Notes: generated from the letters alone by a model not told the origin. Counted from the first letter of the stretch, positions 29,279 through 40,231 are shown. The stretch: 64,000 nt of DNA from Flavobacteriales bacterium (GCA_947447525.1 CANFJL010000009.1:1-64000); one strand, 5' to 3'. A program made the numbers and translations.

Positions 29279-29815
29279 ATGGCTGAGAAAGTAATATATG
29301 CTATGTACGATGATGACGATGTCCTAAAGGATGGCGCAAAGAAACTCGTATCTAATGGAGTTAAAATCGCTGAGGTTTTTAGCCCATTCCCAATTCATGG
29401 TATAGATCCTATTATTGGTGTAAAAAATACACGACTTGGAATTATGGCCTTTTTGTATGGTTTAACAGGTCTTACACTTGCTACCTACGGTATGCGGTTT
29501 TTCATGGTGGTAGATTGGCCAATGAATATTGGTGGTAAACCTAACTTTACCTATTTGGATAATATGTTGGCGTTTATTCCTGTAACTTTTGAATTTACAG
29601 TTTTATGTGCTGCTCACGGAATGGCCATAACTTATTTATTACGCAATAAGACATTGCCAGGTATTCCTGCTCAAAATCCAGACCCAAGAACAACCGACGA
29701 TCGTTTTGTGATTGAAATTAGAATGAGTGAAAATCATAAAGTAAGCGAAGAAGCAATTGATAAATTGTTGACTGAAACTGGTTATGTTGAAATTGATAAG
29801 AAAGAGATTAAGTAA
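29279..29815 (+). CDS. actD: Alternative complex III subunit D (DUF3341)
   Basis: YAMYDDDDVLKDGAKKLVSNGVKIAEVFSPFPIHGID; operon position. Confidence 0.93.
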   Translation: MAEKVIYAMYDDDDVLKDGAKKLVSNGVKIAEVFSPFPIHGIDPIIGVKNTRLGIMAFLYGLTGLTLATYGMRFFMVVDWPMNIGGKPNFTYLDNMLAFIPVTFEFTVLCAAHGMAITYLLRNKTLPGIPAQNPDPRTTDDRFVIEIRMSENHKVSEEAIDKLLTETGYVEIDKKEIK

Positions 29816-29836
29816 GCGATATAATAGCAAAAAGAG

Positions 29837-30580
29837 ATGAAAAAACCGCTAATTATAGCATTGAGAATGTTTACCCTTGCAGCTACGCTGTTTGCGGTTG
29901 GTTCTTGTGCTTCAGATGCAGATAGTTCGGGATTGGAATACATGCCAGACATGTATCGTTCCCCTGCAATTGAACCGAATGTAGATTATGGTGAAATCAG
30001 AGGCCGTGAACATAAAGAATATAAAACTATTTTGTCTTCCTTGACGCCTCCAAATCATACAATTCCTTTTTATGGAACGGACTCAACAGAAGTAAAACTA
30101 ATGCTTCCTGGAAGAAAAGCTAGTTTCGTTTTTAGAGAAACACATGGTCTTTTTGGTTTTGATTTTAGTATGGCAGATGAATATACACTTGCTGCTGAAG
30201 ATAAAACAAATCCTTACACCATGACGCCAGCCAATGCACCATTGATTTTGGCAAGTGGTAAAGAAATATATACTGCAATGTGTCAACACTGTCATGGTGA
30301 AAAAGGAGACGGACAAGGTCCAATGGTAGTTAGTGGTGCTTATGTAGGTGTTCCAGCTTATGCTGAGCGCGCTGCTTTATCTGATGGACAGATTTTTTAT
30401 TCTATTTATTATGGTAAAAACATGATGGGAGCTCATGGTTCAATTTTGAATAAAAAAGAAATTTGGACTCTAGTGCATTATGTAAGACAATTCCAAAGAG
30501 CAGATTACGGAAAGTTTGATGCCAATGGTAAACCAATGACAGCTGCGGTAGCAGATTCAACAGCTAAAAAAACGAAATAA
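29837..30580 (+). CDS. actE: Alternative complex III subunit E, monoheme cytochrome c lipoprotein
   Basis: Lipobox VGSCAS; CQHCHGEKGDGQGP heme motif; operon position. Confidence 0.93.
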   Translation: MKKPLIIALRMFTLAATLFAVGSCASDADSSGLEYMPDMYRSPAIEPNVDYGEIRGREHKEYKTILSSLTPPNHTIPFYGTDSTEVKLMLPGRKASFVFRETHGLFGFDFSMADEYTLAAEDKTNPYTMTPANAPLILASGKEIYTAMCQHCHGEKGDGQGPMVVSGAYVGVPAYAERAALSDGQIFYSIYYGKNMMGAHGSILNKKEIWTLVHYVRQFQRADYGKFDANGKPMTAAVADSTAKKTK

Positions 30581-30587
30581 TATCAGT

Positions 30588-31775
30588 ATGGAATTTACAA
30601 TTACAAAAAAAGCGAAAAATGTAACGATGCTGCTAATAGCAGTGGGTTTACTGTTGACGATAATTGGTGTTGTAATGGGCATGAAGGATGACCATTTTTT
30701 AACAAGATTATTAAGCAATGGATTGATCAATGGATTTTTCTTTTTTGCTTTAGGATTGGGAGCTTTATTTTTCTTGTCCTTGCAATATGCAACGGAGACA
30801 GGTTGGTATGCTTCTGTAAAGAGGGTAATTGAAGCCGTTGCTGGCTATTTACCATATGGTATCGGTCTTTTTGGATTAGTTCTTCTCATAATTACTTTGA
30901 TGGATGGAGCTCATATCTATATTTGGATGGATCCAGAAACAGTGGCTAACGATGAAATAATTCAAGAAAAAAGCGCGTACTTAAATGTTGCTTTTTTCTG
31001 GATTCGAACTTTAGTTTATTTCGCTTGTTATATTATCTTTTTAAGAGGTTTTAGAAAAAGATCTTTAGAAGAAGATAAAATTGGAGGTACTGAACTCCAT
31101 TTTAAAAATTATAAAAAAGGTGCCTTGTTTTTAGTTTTCTTTGCTGTATTTAGCTCTACTTCCGCTTGGGATTGGTTGATGTCAATTGATGTTCATTGGT
31201 TTTCTACCTTGTTTGGCTGGTATACTTTCGCTGGAATGTGGTGTTCTACTATGGTAGTTCTTGTTCTATTGACTTTGTATTTGAAAAAATTGGGGTATTT
31301 ACCTAAAGTAAATGATTCTCATATTCATGATTTAGGAAAATGGACTTTCGCAACCTCTTTCTTGTGGTCTTATTTATGGTTTTCTCAATTTATGTTGATT
31401 TGGTATGCAAATATTGGTGAAGAAGTAACTTACTACATGATGCGAATTGAAAACTTCAAAGTCTTGTATTTTGCTATGTTTATTATCAATTTCGCTTTCC
31501 CAATGCTTTTACTAATGTCAAGAGATGCCAAAAGACATTCTGGAATTTTAACAATGGTTGGTTTGATAATTCTTGCGGGTCATTGGTTAGATGTTTATAT
31601 AATGATTTCAGCAGGATCTTTAGGAGCAAATGCTCATATTGGAGCCTTAGAAATTGGTATGGTAATGATGGTATGTGGTTTCTTTTTATTCGTTATTCTA
31701 AGAAATTTGACCAAAGCACCTTTAACCCCAGTGAACCATCCTTTCTTAGACGAAAGTGTTCACCACGATATTTGA
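30588..31775 (+). CDS. actF: Alternative complex III subunit F (quinol:cytochrome c oxidoreductase membrane subunit)
   Basis: Multi-TM protein, HIYIWMDPE...FSSTSAWDWLMSIDVHWFSTLFGWYTFAG; operon position. Confidence 0.93.
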   Translation: MEFTITKKAKNVTMLLIAVGLLLTIIGVVMGMKDDHFLTRLLSNGLINGFFFFALGLGALFFLSLQYATETGWYASVKRVIEAVAGYLPYGIGLFGLVLLIITLMDGAHIYIWMDPETVANDEIIQEKSAYLNVAFFWIRTLVYFACYIIFLRGFRKRSLEEDKIGGTELHFKNYKKGALFLVFFAVFSSTSAWDWLMSIDVHWFSTLFGWYTFAGMWCSTMVVLVLLTLYLKKLGYLPKVNDSHIHDLGKWTFATSFLWSYLWFSQFMLIWYANIGEEVTYYMMRIENFKVLYFAMFIINFAFPMLLLMSRDAKRHSGILTMVGLIILAGHWLDVYIMISAGSLGANAHIGALEIGMVMMVCGFFLFVILRNLTKAPLTPVNHPFLDESVHHDI

Positions 31776-31796
31776 TAAATTATAATTGTAGAAGAG

Positions 31797-33023
31797 ATGG
31801 AAAGTAAATTGATAATTTTAATAGTTGTAATTCTTGGTACAATTGCCCTAGCGCAATTGATGCGTGTATATGAATTATCTACGAAATTGCGTAAATCAGG
31901 CGAACATGAAGTGAGTAATAGAGATAATATTCTGAATGCTCGTTTGATGCTAGGATTCATGCTTTTTCAGTTCTTGGGCTTTATTTATCTTATGTTTAAG
32001 TATGGTTGGACAGGTAGAGGTGATGCCGCTTCTATTGAAGGTATTGAAACAGATTGGTTGTTGAATCTTAATTTTGTAGTAATCATAATTATCTTCTTTT
32101 TCACTAATTTTTTATTGTTTTATTTCTCCTTCAAATATGTTCGTAAGCCAGGTGTAAAAGCATTTTATTATCCACACAACAATAAATTGGAAATGTTGTG
32201 GACAGTAGTTCCTGCCGTGGTTTTAGCGGTAATTATTATTTTGGGATTGAAATCTTGGAATAAAATTACAGGTATGTCAGACAGTGAAGCTAAAAGAATA
32301 GAATTGTTTTCGAAGCAATTTGATTGGACAGCAAGATATGCAGGTGCAGATAATGTATTGGGTAAGTTTGATTACAAATTAACGACTGATAATAACGAAT
32401 TGGCTTTATTGACTACCAATACTATTGATACTGCAATTCAAGTGATGATGAAAGGACCTAATGGAATTGCAGCAATTCAAAAATTATTAAATAATAGGGA
32501 TACAGTTCTAAATGATTCAACCATGAATTCATTAAGAGTTGATCTTTCAAGAAAGGAAAGATTGTTGCGTTTATTGGTGCAAATGAAAGCGCATCACGAT
32601 CCAAAATTAGATAAATTTGCTTGGGATGATATCATTCAAAAAGACACTCTATATCTGTGTAAAGATCAAGCTTATGAATTTAATTTCAGAGCAAAGGATG
32701 TGTTACATTCGGCTTATTTCCCTCATTTTAGAGCACAAATAAATACAGTTCCTGGTATGACAACCCGAACTAAATTTACTCCTACAATGACTACTGAAGA
32801 AATGCGTATGAAAATGAAAGATCCTAAATTTAATTACATATTATTGTGTAACAAAATCTGTGGAGGAGCGCACTATAAGATGAAAATGATTATTGTTGTT
32901 AAGAGTAAGGCCGACTACAAAGCATGGATGGCACAAAAATCAACACAAAACTTCAAGTCTAAATATTTCCCGTCTGCTATGGCACCAGTTAAAGCACCGG
33001 CAGATACAACACTTATGAAATAA
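31797..33023 (+). CDS. coxB: Cytochrome c oxidase subunit II
   Basis: CuA-type motif CNKICGGAHYKM (CxxxCxxxHxxM); two N-terminal TM helices. Confidence 0.93.
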   Translation: MESKLIILIVVILGTIALAQLMRVYELSTKLRKSGEHEVSNRDNILNARLMLGFMLFQFLGFIYLMFKYGWTGRGDAASIEGIETDWLLNLNFVVIIIIFFFTNFLLFYFSFKYVRKPGVKAFYYPHNNKLEMLWTVVPAVVLAVIIILGLKSWNKITGMSDSEAKRIELFSKQFDWTARYAGADNVLGKFDYKLTTDNNELALLTTNTIDTAIQVMMKGPNGIAAIQKLLNNRDTVLNDSTMNSLRVDLSRKERLLRLLVQMKAHHDPKLDKFAWDDIIQKDTLYLCKDQAYEFNFRAKDVLHSAYFPHFRAQINTVPGMTTRTKFTPTMTTEEMRMKMKDPKFNYILLCNKICGGAHYKMKMIIVVKSKADYKAWMAQKSTQNFKSKYFPSAMAPVKAPADTTLMK

Positions 33024-33048
33024 TATTAATATTTAATACCAATAAACA

Positions 33049-34857
33049 ATGGCTTCAGTAGCACACGAAGGACACGGGCATGATCACCATGATGATCACC
33101 ACCACGAAGAAGGGTTTGTGTCAAAATACATTTTTAGTCAAGATCATAAGATGATTGGAAAGCAGTTTTTAATAACTGCAGTTTTCATGGGTCTTGTAGC
33201 AATGATGTTGTCCATACTTTTTAGAATTCAATTGGCATGGCCAGGTGAAAGTTCTGACTTTTTAAGTTTCTTTCTTGGTAATCGTTGGGCACCTGAAGGG
33301 ATTTTGAAAGAAGACATGTACCTTGGTCTAGTTACCATTCATGGTACTATAATGGTATTCTTCTTGTTGACAGGTGGATTATCTGGTACTTTTTCTAATA
33401 TATTAATTCCACTTCAATTAGGAGCGCGCGATATGGCTTCAGGGTTTTTGAATATGTTGTCGTATTGGTTCTTTTTAATTTCATCATTGCTAATGTTAAG
33501 CTCTCTGTTTATTTCAACAGGACCTGCAATGGCTGGGTGGACCATTTACCCACCATTATCAGCGCTTCCTCAAGCAATTTCTGGCTCTGGTTTAGGAATG
33601 ACTTTGTGGTTGTTTTCAATGGCAATCTTTATCGCTGGATCATTAATTGGTAGTTTGAATTATATTGTAACAGTATTGAATTTAAGAACTCAAGGAATGA
33701 CGATGACAAGAATGCCATTAACAATTTGGGCTTTCTTTGTAACAGCAATTTTAGGGGTACTTTCTTTCCCAGTGTTATTGTCTGCAGCATTATTGTTGAT
33801 TATGGACAGATTGGCAGGAACAAGTTTTTATCTTTCTGACATTATCGTTGGTGGAGAAATGCTTGCCAACCATGGTGGTTCACCTATCTTATTTCAGCAC
33901 CTTTTCTGGTTTTTAGGACATCCTGAAGTTTATATTGTATTGTTGCCGGCACTTGGACTTTCATCTGAAATTATTGCAACCAATGCGCGTAAACCAATTT
34001 TTGGTTACAAAGCAATGATTGGTTCAATTTTAGCCATTGGATTCTTATCCTTTATTGTTTGGGGACATCATATGTTCGTTACAGGGATGAATCCCTTCTT
34101 GGGTTCTGTCTTTGTATTTACAACCTTACTTATTGCAATTCCTTCAGCCGTTAAAGTATTTAATTATTTGACAACACTTTGGAAAGGATCTTTAATCTTT
34201 ACTCCAGCAATGTTATTTGCAATTGGTTTGGTTTCTACCTTTATTACGGGTGGTGTTACAGGTATTATCTTGGCGGATTCAGCTCTAGATATTGCAATAC
34301 ATGATACTTACTTTGTAGTAGCGCATTTCCATATTGTAATGGGAATGTCAGCGGTGTTCGGAATGTTTGCAGGTGTATATCACTGGTTCCCTAAAATGTA
34401 TGGTCGCATGATGAATATGCGTTTAGGATGGGTTCATTTCTGGATTACTATCGTTGGAGCCTACGGGGTATTCTTCCCAATGCACTTTGTTGGTTTAGCA
34501 GGAGCACCTAGAAGATATTATGACTATTCTTCCTATATGGAATTCAATGAGAACTCTTATAACATGATCATGGACTTAAATGTTATCATTACCATTTTCG
34601 CTATCATTGCTGCTCTTGGTCAAGTGGTCTTCTTATTCAATTTTTTCTATAGTATTTATAGAGGTCCTAAGGCTCCTCAAAATCCTTGGAACTCAACAAC
34701 TTTAGAATGGACTACTCCTGTGGAGCATTTGCATGGTAACTGGCCTGGCGCTTTACCAGTGGTTCATCGTTGGCCTTATGATTATTCTAAGCCGGGATCT
34801 GATGTTGATTTTATTCCTCAAACAGTCCCTTTAGCGGATGGCGAAGAAGAACATTAA
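33049..34857 (+). CDS. coxA: Cytochrome c oxidase subunit I
   Basis: FLGHPEVYIVLLPALG, WGHHMFVTGMNP, DTYFVVAHFHIVM motifs; His-rich N-terminus. Confidence 0.97.
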   Translation: MASVAHEGHGHDHHDDHHHEEGFVSKYIFSQDHKMIGKQFLITAVFMGLVAMMLSILFRIQLAWPGESSDFLSFFLGNRWAPEGILKEDMYLGLVTIHGTIMVFFLLTGGLSGTFSNILIPLQLGARDMASGFLNMLSYWFFLISSLLMLSSLFISTGPAMAGWTIYPPLSALPQAISGSGLGMTLWLFSMAIFIAGSLIGSLNYIVTVLNLRTQGMTMTRMPLTIWAFFVTAILGVLSFPVLLSAALLLIMDRLAGTSFYLSDIIVGGEMLANHGGSPILFQHLFWFLGHPEVYIVLLPALGLSSEIIATNARKPIFGYKAMIGSILAIGFLSFIVWGHHMFVTGMNPFLGSVFVFTTLLIAIPSAVKVFNYLTTLWKGSLIFTPAMLFAIGLVSTFITGGVTGIILADSALDIAIHDTYFVVAHFHIVMGMSAVFGMFAGVYHWFPKMYGRMMNMRLGWVHFWITIVGAYGVFFPMHFVGLAGAPRRYYDYSSYMEFNENSYNMIMDLNVIITIFAIIAALGQVVFLFNFFYSIYRGPKAPQNPWNSTTLEWTTPVEHLHGNWPGALPVVHRWPYDYSKPGSDVDFIPQTVPLADGEEEH

Positions 34858-34866
34858 TTAAGAGAA

Positions 34867-34906
34867 GCAAAAAAAATGCCCTAGTAAATTAGGGCATTTT
34901 TTTTGC
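34867..34906. terminator. Bidirectional intrinsic terminator between convergent coxA and the DUF3109 gene
   Basis: gcaaaaaaaatgccct-agtaaatt-agggcattttttttgc, 16-bp perfect stem with A-run and T-run. Confidence 0.93.
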
Positions 34907-34937
34907 TTAATAGCTTCAATAAATTTATAATGTAAGT

Positions 34938-35519
34938 CTACTTTTCAATGTTATTGAGTTCAATCTCAATTTTCTCCATCTCTGTATAGAATTCTGTTCC
35001 GAAAGCTCTAATTAAAGGAGCCTTTAAAAAACGATAAACAGGCACATTAAGCTGCTCTCCACAAACGCATGCAGCGGAACAAATTTTCCATTCATCAAAA
35101 TTTAGAACAGTAAATTGGTTGTATTTTTTGACCCGAATCGGATAAAGATGACAAGATAGTGGCTTAACATTTTCAATGTCTCCAGCTAAATGAGCTGTTT
35201 CAATGGCGCACTTTGCAATATTTTGTTCATCGAAATGCACAAAGACACATTCAGCATTGTTGACCAATGAGGTTACTGGTTCATTTTCATCAAATAGGTA
35301 GTAGACATCATGTTCCTCGATGTGAGCAATACCTTCACGCCTCATGTAGGGTTTAATTTTCTCTAAATTATTTTTTATATCGGCTACCTCTTTCATGGTT
35401 AATGGTGCGCCCGCATCCCCTTCTACACAACACGCTCCTTTGCAAGCAGCAAGATCACAAACAAATTTGCGCTCAAATACTTCAGAGGAAATAATTTTAT
35501 CTTCTATTTCTATTAACAT
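34938..35519 (-). CDS. DUF3109 family Cys-rich protein
   Basis: FVCDLAACKGACCVEGDAGAPLT, LSCHLYPIR; typical of DUF3109. Confidence 0.88.
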   Translation of the reverse strand: MLIEIEDKIISSEVFERKFVCDLAACKGACCVEGDAGAPLTMKEVADIKNNLEKIKPYMRREGIAHIEEHDVYYLFDENEPVTSLVNNAECVFVHFDEQNIAKCAIETAHLAGDIENVKPLSCHLYPIRVKKYNQFTVLNFDEWKICSAACVCGEQLNVPVYRFLKAPLIRAFGTEFYTEMEKIEIELNNIEK

Positions 35520-35553
35520 TTGGTAAAGGTACTATCAATTTTATTTTAATTCG

Positions 35554-35584
35554 TTTGCAGAACAAAAATATAAGTGTAACTTTG
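35554..35584 (+). promoter_or_regulatory. Putative Bacteroidota promoter of rimP-nusA-infB
   Basis: TTTG (35554-35557), 19-nt spacer, TAACTTTG (35577-35584), fitting TTTG-N19-21-TAnnTTTG. Confidence 0.75.
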
Positions 35585-35604
35585 TAAAACATTTGAAACA
35601 GAGC

Positions 35605-35631
35605 GAGGGGACGAAAGTCCCCTCTTTTTTT
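35605..35631 (+). terminator. Terminator-like hairpin in the rimP 5' leader (candidate attenuator)
   Basis: GAGGGGAC-GAAA-GTCCCCTC followed by 7 T; 8-bp stem, GNRA loop, ends 4 nt before the rimP ATG at 35636. Confidence 0.85.
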
Positions 35632-35635
35632 ACCT

Positions 35636-36112
35636 ATGATTAGTAAAAACATTATTATCGAATTGGTTGATGAGCGCATGAAAGAGCTCAATAACGGCTT
35701 GTATATTGTCGAATTGACAATTTCTTCCAGTAATGCAATTCATATAGAATTAGATAAATTGCAAGGTGGAGTAACGGTTGATGATTGTGTTTCTGTTTCA
35801 AGAAATGTAGAGCATAACCTCGATAGAGAAGAACAAGATTTTGAATTGCATGTGTCTTCTGCTGGTTTAGATAAACCACTGAGGCATATTAATCAATATA
35901 TTAAAAATGTTGGCCGTCGTATTGAAGTGATTTTAAAGAATGGTCAAAAATTGGAAGGAGAAATAATAAAAGTAAGCGACACTAGTGTTGTGATAATGGA
36001 TAAAGTTTTGAAGCCGGTTGAGAATAAAAAGAAAAAAGAACTTGTCGAGGAAGTTAGTGAACTTCTATTCGATGATGTGAAAGAAACTAGAATTGTTGTA
36101 TCTTTTAAATGA
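35636..36112 (+). CDS. rimP: Ribosome maturation factor RimP
   Basis: HVSSAGLDKPLRHINQYIKNVGRRIEV; upstream of nusA-infB. Confidence 0.95.
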   Translation: MISKNIIIELVDERMKELNNGLYIVELTISSSNAIHIELDKLQGGVTVDDCVSVSRNVEHNLDREEQDFELHVSSAGLDKPLRHINQYIKNVGRRIEVILKNGQKLEGEIIKVSDTSVVIMDKVLKPVENKKKKELVEEVSELLFDDVKETRIVVSFK

Positions 36113-36118
36113 TAAATT

Positions 36119-37354
36119 ATGAATAGTGTTGAATTAGTTGATTCCTTCTTGGAATTTAAGGACTTAAAAAACATTGATAAGCAAACCATGCAGCATGTCT
36201 TGGAAGATGTCTTCCGTGCCATGTTTAAGAAAAAATTCAATACCGATGAGCACATTGATATCATCGTAAATATTGATAAAGGTGATGTTCAGATTTTCTT
36301 GAATAAGGAAATTGTTGATGATGGTGAAGTAGAGGATCCAAATACTGAAATGGCCTATTCTGACGCTATTAAAATTGAGCCAGATTTTGAAATTGGTGAA
36401 GAGGTAACAGAAGAATTTAAGTTCGCTGATTTTGGTCGAAGAAATATTCTTTCCCTAAGACAAAATTTAATCTCTAGAATTTTAGAGCTTGAGAAAGATC
36501 AACTTTATAAAGTTTATAAAGAAAGAGTTGGAGAAATTGTAACGGGTGAAGTGTATCAAGTTTGGAAAAAAGAAATTTTGGTTCTTGATGATGATCAAAA
36601 TGAATTGATCCTTCCGAAGTCTGAACAAATTCCTTCTGATTTCTTCAAGAAAGGAGAAACAGTTCGCGCTGTTGTTTCTAAAGTGGATATGCGCAACAGC
36701 ACACCCGTTATTATTCTTTCTCGTACCGCCCCTGAATTCTTGGAACGTTTATTCGAATTAGAAGTTCCGGAGGTATTTGATGGCTTAATCACCATTAAGA
36801 AAATCGTTCGTGAACCAGGTGAAAGAGCTAAAGTTGCTGTAGAATCTTATGATGATAGAGTAGACCCTGTTGGAGCATGTGTCGGAATGAAAGGTTCAAG
36901 AATTCATGGAATTGTTCGTGAATTGAGAAATGAAAATATCGATGTAATCAATTATACAACTAATAATCAATTGTTGATTCAACGCGCATTGTCTCCTGCT
37001 AAAATCACTTCTCTAGAAATAAATGAAGACGACAAAAGAGTTAAGGTTTTCTTAAAACCAGATCAAGTTTCATTGGCCATTGGAAAAGGTGGTAACAATA
37101 TTAAATTAGCAGGTAAGCTTTGTGGCTACGAAATTGATGTTTATCGTGATGGTGAAGTGGATATCGAAGATGTGGATTTAGAAGAATTTGCTGATGAAAT
37201 CGATAGCTGGATTATCGATGAGTTAAAAACTATTGGTTGCGATTCTGCAAAATCAGTGCTTGAAATTAGTATTGAGGATCTAGTGCAACGAACAGATTTG
37301 GAAAAAGAAACAATTGAAGAGGTATTCCGCATCTTGAAAGCGGAATTTGAATAA
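36119..37354 (+). CDS. nusA: Transcription termination/antitermination factor NusA
   Basis: S1 and KH signatures (VGACVGMKGSRIHGIVRELRNENIDVI, LAIGKGGNNIKLAGKLCGYEIDV). Confidence 0.97.
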   Translation: MNSVELVDSFLEFKDLKNIDKQTMQHVLEDVFRAMFKKKFNTDEHIDIIVNIDKGDVQIFLNKEIVDDGEVEDPNTEMAYSDAIKIEPDFEIGEEVTEEFKFADFGRRNILSLRQNLISRILELEKDQLYKVYKERVGEIVTGEVYQVWKKEILVLDDDQNELILPKSEQIPSDFFKKGETVRAVVSKVDMRNSTPVIILSRTAPEFLERLFELEVPEVFDGLITIKKIVREPGERAKVAVESYDDRVDPVGACVGMKGSRIHGIVRELRNENIDVINYTTNNQLLIQRALSPAKITSLEINEDDKRVKVFLKPDQVSLAIGKGGNNIKLAGKLCGYEIDVYRDGEVDIEDVDLEEFADEIDSWIIDELKTIGCDSAKSVLEISIEDLVQRTDLEKETIEEVFRILKAEFE

Positions 37355-37388
37355 GTAAGAATATATTTTTTAGTAAGGAAACTATTTT

Positions 37389-40163
37389 ATGGCTGGAAAA
37401 CCAATAAGATTAGGAAAAGCAGCAAGTGAACTTAATGTAGGCTTACCTACTTTGGTAGAATTTCTCGAGTCAAAAGGTGTAAAAATCGACTCGAATCCTA
37501 ATACCAAATTAGAGCCGCAACACTTTGATTTGTTGTGTACAGAGTTTGCTGCCGACCAGAGCATGAAAGAACAGTCGAAAGGCGCTTCTGTGCGTGAAAA
37601 ACGCGAGTCTCTTTCCCTGAAAGATGTTCGTGAGGTTGAAAAATCTGAGCCGATTCCTGCAATTGATGAAGAGGATGAAGCAGACATTAATTTAGATGAA
37701 ATAAAGAGAAAGTTATTTACTGCTCCAAAATCATCTCCAACGGCTGAATCAACTCCAACTGCTCCTGAACCAAAAACTGAAGTGGAGACACCTGTTGCTG
37801 CTGAACAAGCGGCACCTGAAATGCCATCAAATAATAACGATATGCATGTTCAGGTCGTGGGAAAAATCGACCTTGATGCGATCAATCAACGCACAAGACC
37901 TGATAAAAAGAAGGCAGCAGCTGCACCAGAAGAGAAAAAGACACCTGAGCCTAAAAAAGTGGAACAGATACCTGTTGCTCCAGTAGAAGAAATTGTACCT
38001 GAGCCAATTGCTCCTGTCGTTATTGAAACGATTAGAAGTGAAAGAAAAGTACTTTCTGGACCAACCGTTCTTGGTCGAATTGAACTTCCAGTTGAAAAAC
38101 CGAAGATTAGTGCTGCAGAAAGTGAAGCCAATAAGCGCAAGCGTAAACGTATTAAGAAAGAAGCTCCTTCAGCTCCTGCACCATCAGCAAATAGACCAGC
38201 TAATTCAACTGGTAATGTTTCTCCAGCTGCCAAAGGTGGAAAGGTAGAGAAGAAAGAGATTTCTGAACAAGATATTCAAAAAGAAATTAAAGACACGCTA
38301 GCGCGTTTATCAAATAAAGGAGGAAAATCTAAGTCTTCTAAAAATAGAAAGATTAAAAGAGAGTCTTTTGCTCAAAAACGCCAAGAAGAAATGGCGCTCG
38401 CTGAAGCAGATGAAAAGATCTTGAAATTAACGGAATTTGTTTCTGTTTCTGAACTTGCAAGTATGATGAGCGTTCAGCCTACTCAAGTTATTTCTGTCTG
38501 TATGTCGCTTGGTATTTTTGCCTCTATAAATCAACGCTTGGATGCGGAAACAATTCAGATTGTCTCAGAAGAGTTTGGTTTTGAAACAGAGTTTGTTAGT
38601 GCTGAAGTTCAGGAATCTATAACTGTTGTTGAAGATAAACCAGAAGATTTAGTTGCAAGACCTCCAATTATTACAGTGATGGGACATGTCGATCATGGTA
38701 AAACATCTTTGTTGGATAGAATTAGAAATGCTAATGTAACAGATGGAGAAGCAGGAGGAATAACTCAACATATTGGCGCTTATTCTGTAATCCTTAAGGA
38801 AAACAGAAAGCTTACCTTTCTTGATACACCAGGTCACGAGGCCTTTACAGCAATGCGTGCTAGAGGTGCCCAAATTACAGATGTTGCTATTATCTTGGTT
38901 GCAGCAGATGATGATGTCATGCCGCAAACAAAAGAAGCGATTTCCCATGCTCAAGCTGCCAATGTCCCTATGATTTTCGCAATCAATAAAATTGATAAGG
39001 CTGGAGCAAATCCTGACAAGATTAGAGAACAACTTTCTCAAATGAATATTCTTGTGGAAGATTGGGGTGGTAAATATCAGTGCCAAGAAATTTCGGCACG
39101 CCAAAATTTGAATATTGAAGAGTTGCTAGATAAAGTAATGCTAGAAGCAGATATTTTAGACTTAAAAGCAAATCCAGTTAAAAATGCTATTGGTACCGTA
39201 ATTGAATCTTCTTTGGACAAAGGAAAAGGTTTTGTTACTAATATGTTAGTGCAAGCAGGTACCATGCGAATTGGTGATGTTATCCTTGTAGGTAGACATT
39301 ATGGTCGTGTTCGTGCTATGCAAGATGAACATGGCAAAAATATTCTTCAAGCAGGACCGTCACAACCCGTTTCTATTCTAGGAATTAATGGAGCACCAAG
39401 TGCGGGAGATAAGTTCAATGTTCTTGCTGATGAAAAAGAAGCAAAATCTATTGCAACTAAAAGAGAGCAATTGTTCCGAGAACAAGGTTTGCGGACTACC
39501 AAGCACATCACATTGGATGAAATTGGAAGACGTTTGGCTATTGGTGACTTTAAGGAACTTAATATTATCGTTAAAGGTGATGTTGATGGTTCAATTGAAG
39601 CCTTATCAGATGCATTGTTAAGCTTGTCAACAGAAGAAATCCAAGTAAATATTATTCATAAAGGTGTTGGAGCAATCTCTGAAGCGGATGTCAATCTTGC
39701 TTCTGCCTCTGATGCAATCATTATAGGATTCCAAGTTAGACCTTCAATCGGAGCTAGAAAATTAGCGGAAACTGAACAAATTGATATTCGTTTGTACTCC
39801 ATTATTTACAAAGCTATTGAGGAAATTAAAGCTGCTATGGAAGGAATGCTCTCTCCAGATATTGAAGAGAAAATTCTTGGTTCAGCAGAAATTCGTGAAA
39901 CGTTTGACATTACAAAAGTGGGAACCATTGCTGGATGTTATGTTCTTGATGGCATCATTAAACGCACATCAAAGGTTCGTGTAATTCGAGATGGAATTGT
40001 TGTCCATTCTGGTGTTCTAGGTTCTTTAAAGCGATTTAAAGATGATGTTAAAGAAGTTAAAAATAACTATGAATGTGGACTTAATGTAGATAAATTTGAT
40101 GCGATTCAAATTGGAGACATTATCGAAGCATATGAAGAAATGGAAGTAGCTAGAAAATTGTAA
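37389..40163 (+). CDS. infB: Translation initiation factor IF-2
   Basis: [39 protein letters not shown]; 924 aa. Confidence 0.98.
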   Translation: MAGKPIRLGKAASELNVGLPTLVEFLESKGVKIDSNPNTKLEPQHFDLLCTEFAADQSMKEQSKGASVREKRESLSLKDVREVEKSEPIPAIDEEDEADINLDEIKRKLFTAPKSSPTAESTPTAPEPKTEVETPVAAEQAAPEMPSNNNDMHVQVVGKIDLDAINQRTRPDKKKAAAAPEEKKTPEPKKVEQIPVAPVEEIVPEPIAPVVIETIRSERKVLSGPTVLGRIELPVEKPKISAAESEANKRKRKRIKKEAPSAPAPSANRPANSTGNVSPAAKGGKVEKKEISEQDIQKEIKDTLARLSNKGGKSKSSKNRKIKRESFAQKRQEEMALAEADEKILKLTEFVSVSELASMMSVQPTQVISVCMSLGIFASINQRLDAETIQIVSEEFGFETEFVSAEVQESITVVEDKPEDLVARPPIITVMGHVDHGKTSLLDRIRNANVTDGEAGGITQHIGAYSVILKENRKLTFLDTPGHEAFTAMRARGAQITDVAIILVAADDDVMPQTKEAISHAQAANVPMIFAINKIDKAGANPDKIREQLSQMNILVEDWGGKYQCQEISARQNLNIEELLDKVMLEADILDLKANPVKNAIGTVIESSLDKGKGFVTNMLVQAGTMRIGDVILVGRHYGRVRAMQDEHGKNILQAGPSQPVSILGINGAPSAGDKFNVLADEKEAKSIATKREQLFREQGLRTTKHITLDEIGRRLAIGDFKELNIIVKGDVDGSIEALSDALLSLSTEEIQVNIIHKGVGAISEADVNLASASDAIIIGFQVRPSIGARKLAETEQIDIRLYSIIYKAIEEIKAAMEGMLSPDIEEKILGSAEIRETFDITKVGTIAGCYVLDGIIKRTSKVRVIRDGIVVHSGVLGSLKRFKDDVKEVKNNYECGLNVDKFDAIQIGDIIEAYEEMEVARKL

Positions 40164-40231
40164 TTGTTAACAGCTTTTAACGCCCTACTTTTTAAAAATA
40201 AGTAACTTTACAAAAATAAAACCAACGCATT

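Noticed and set aside
38649-39104. 151-aa antisense ORF within infB
   Set aside because: Lies opposite a highly conserved G-domain; no independent coding signal or start context.
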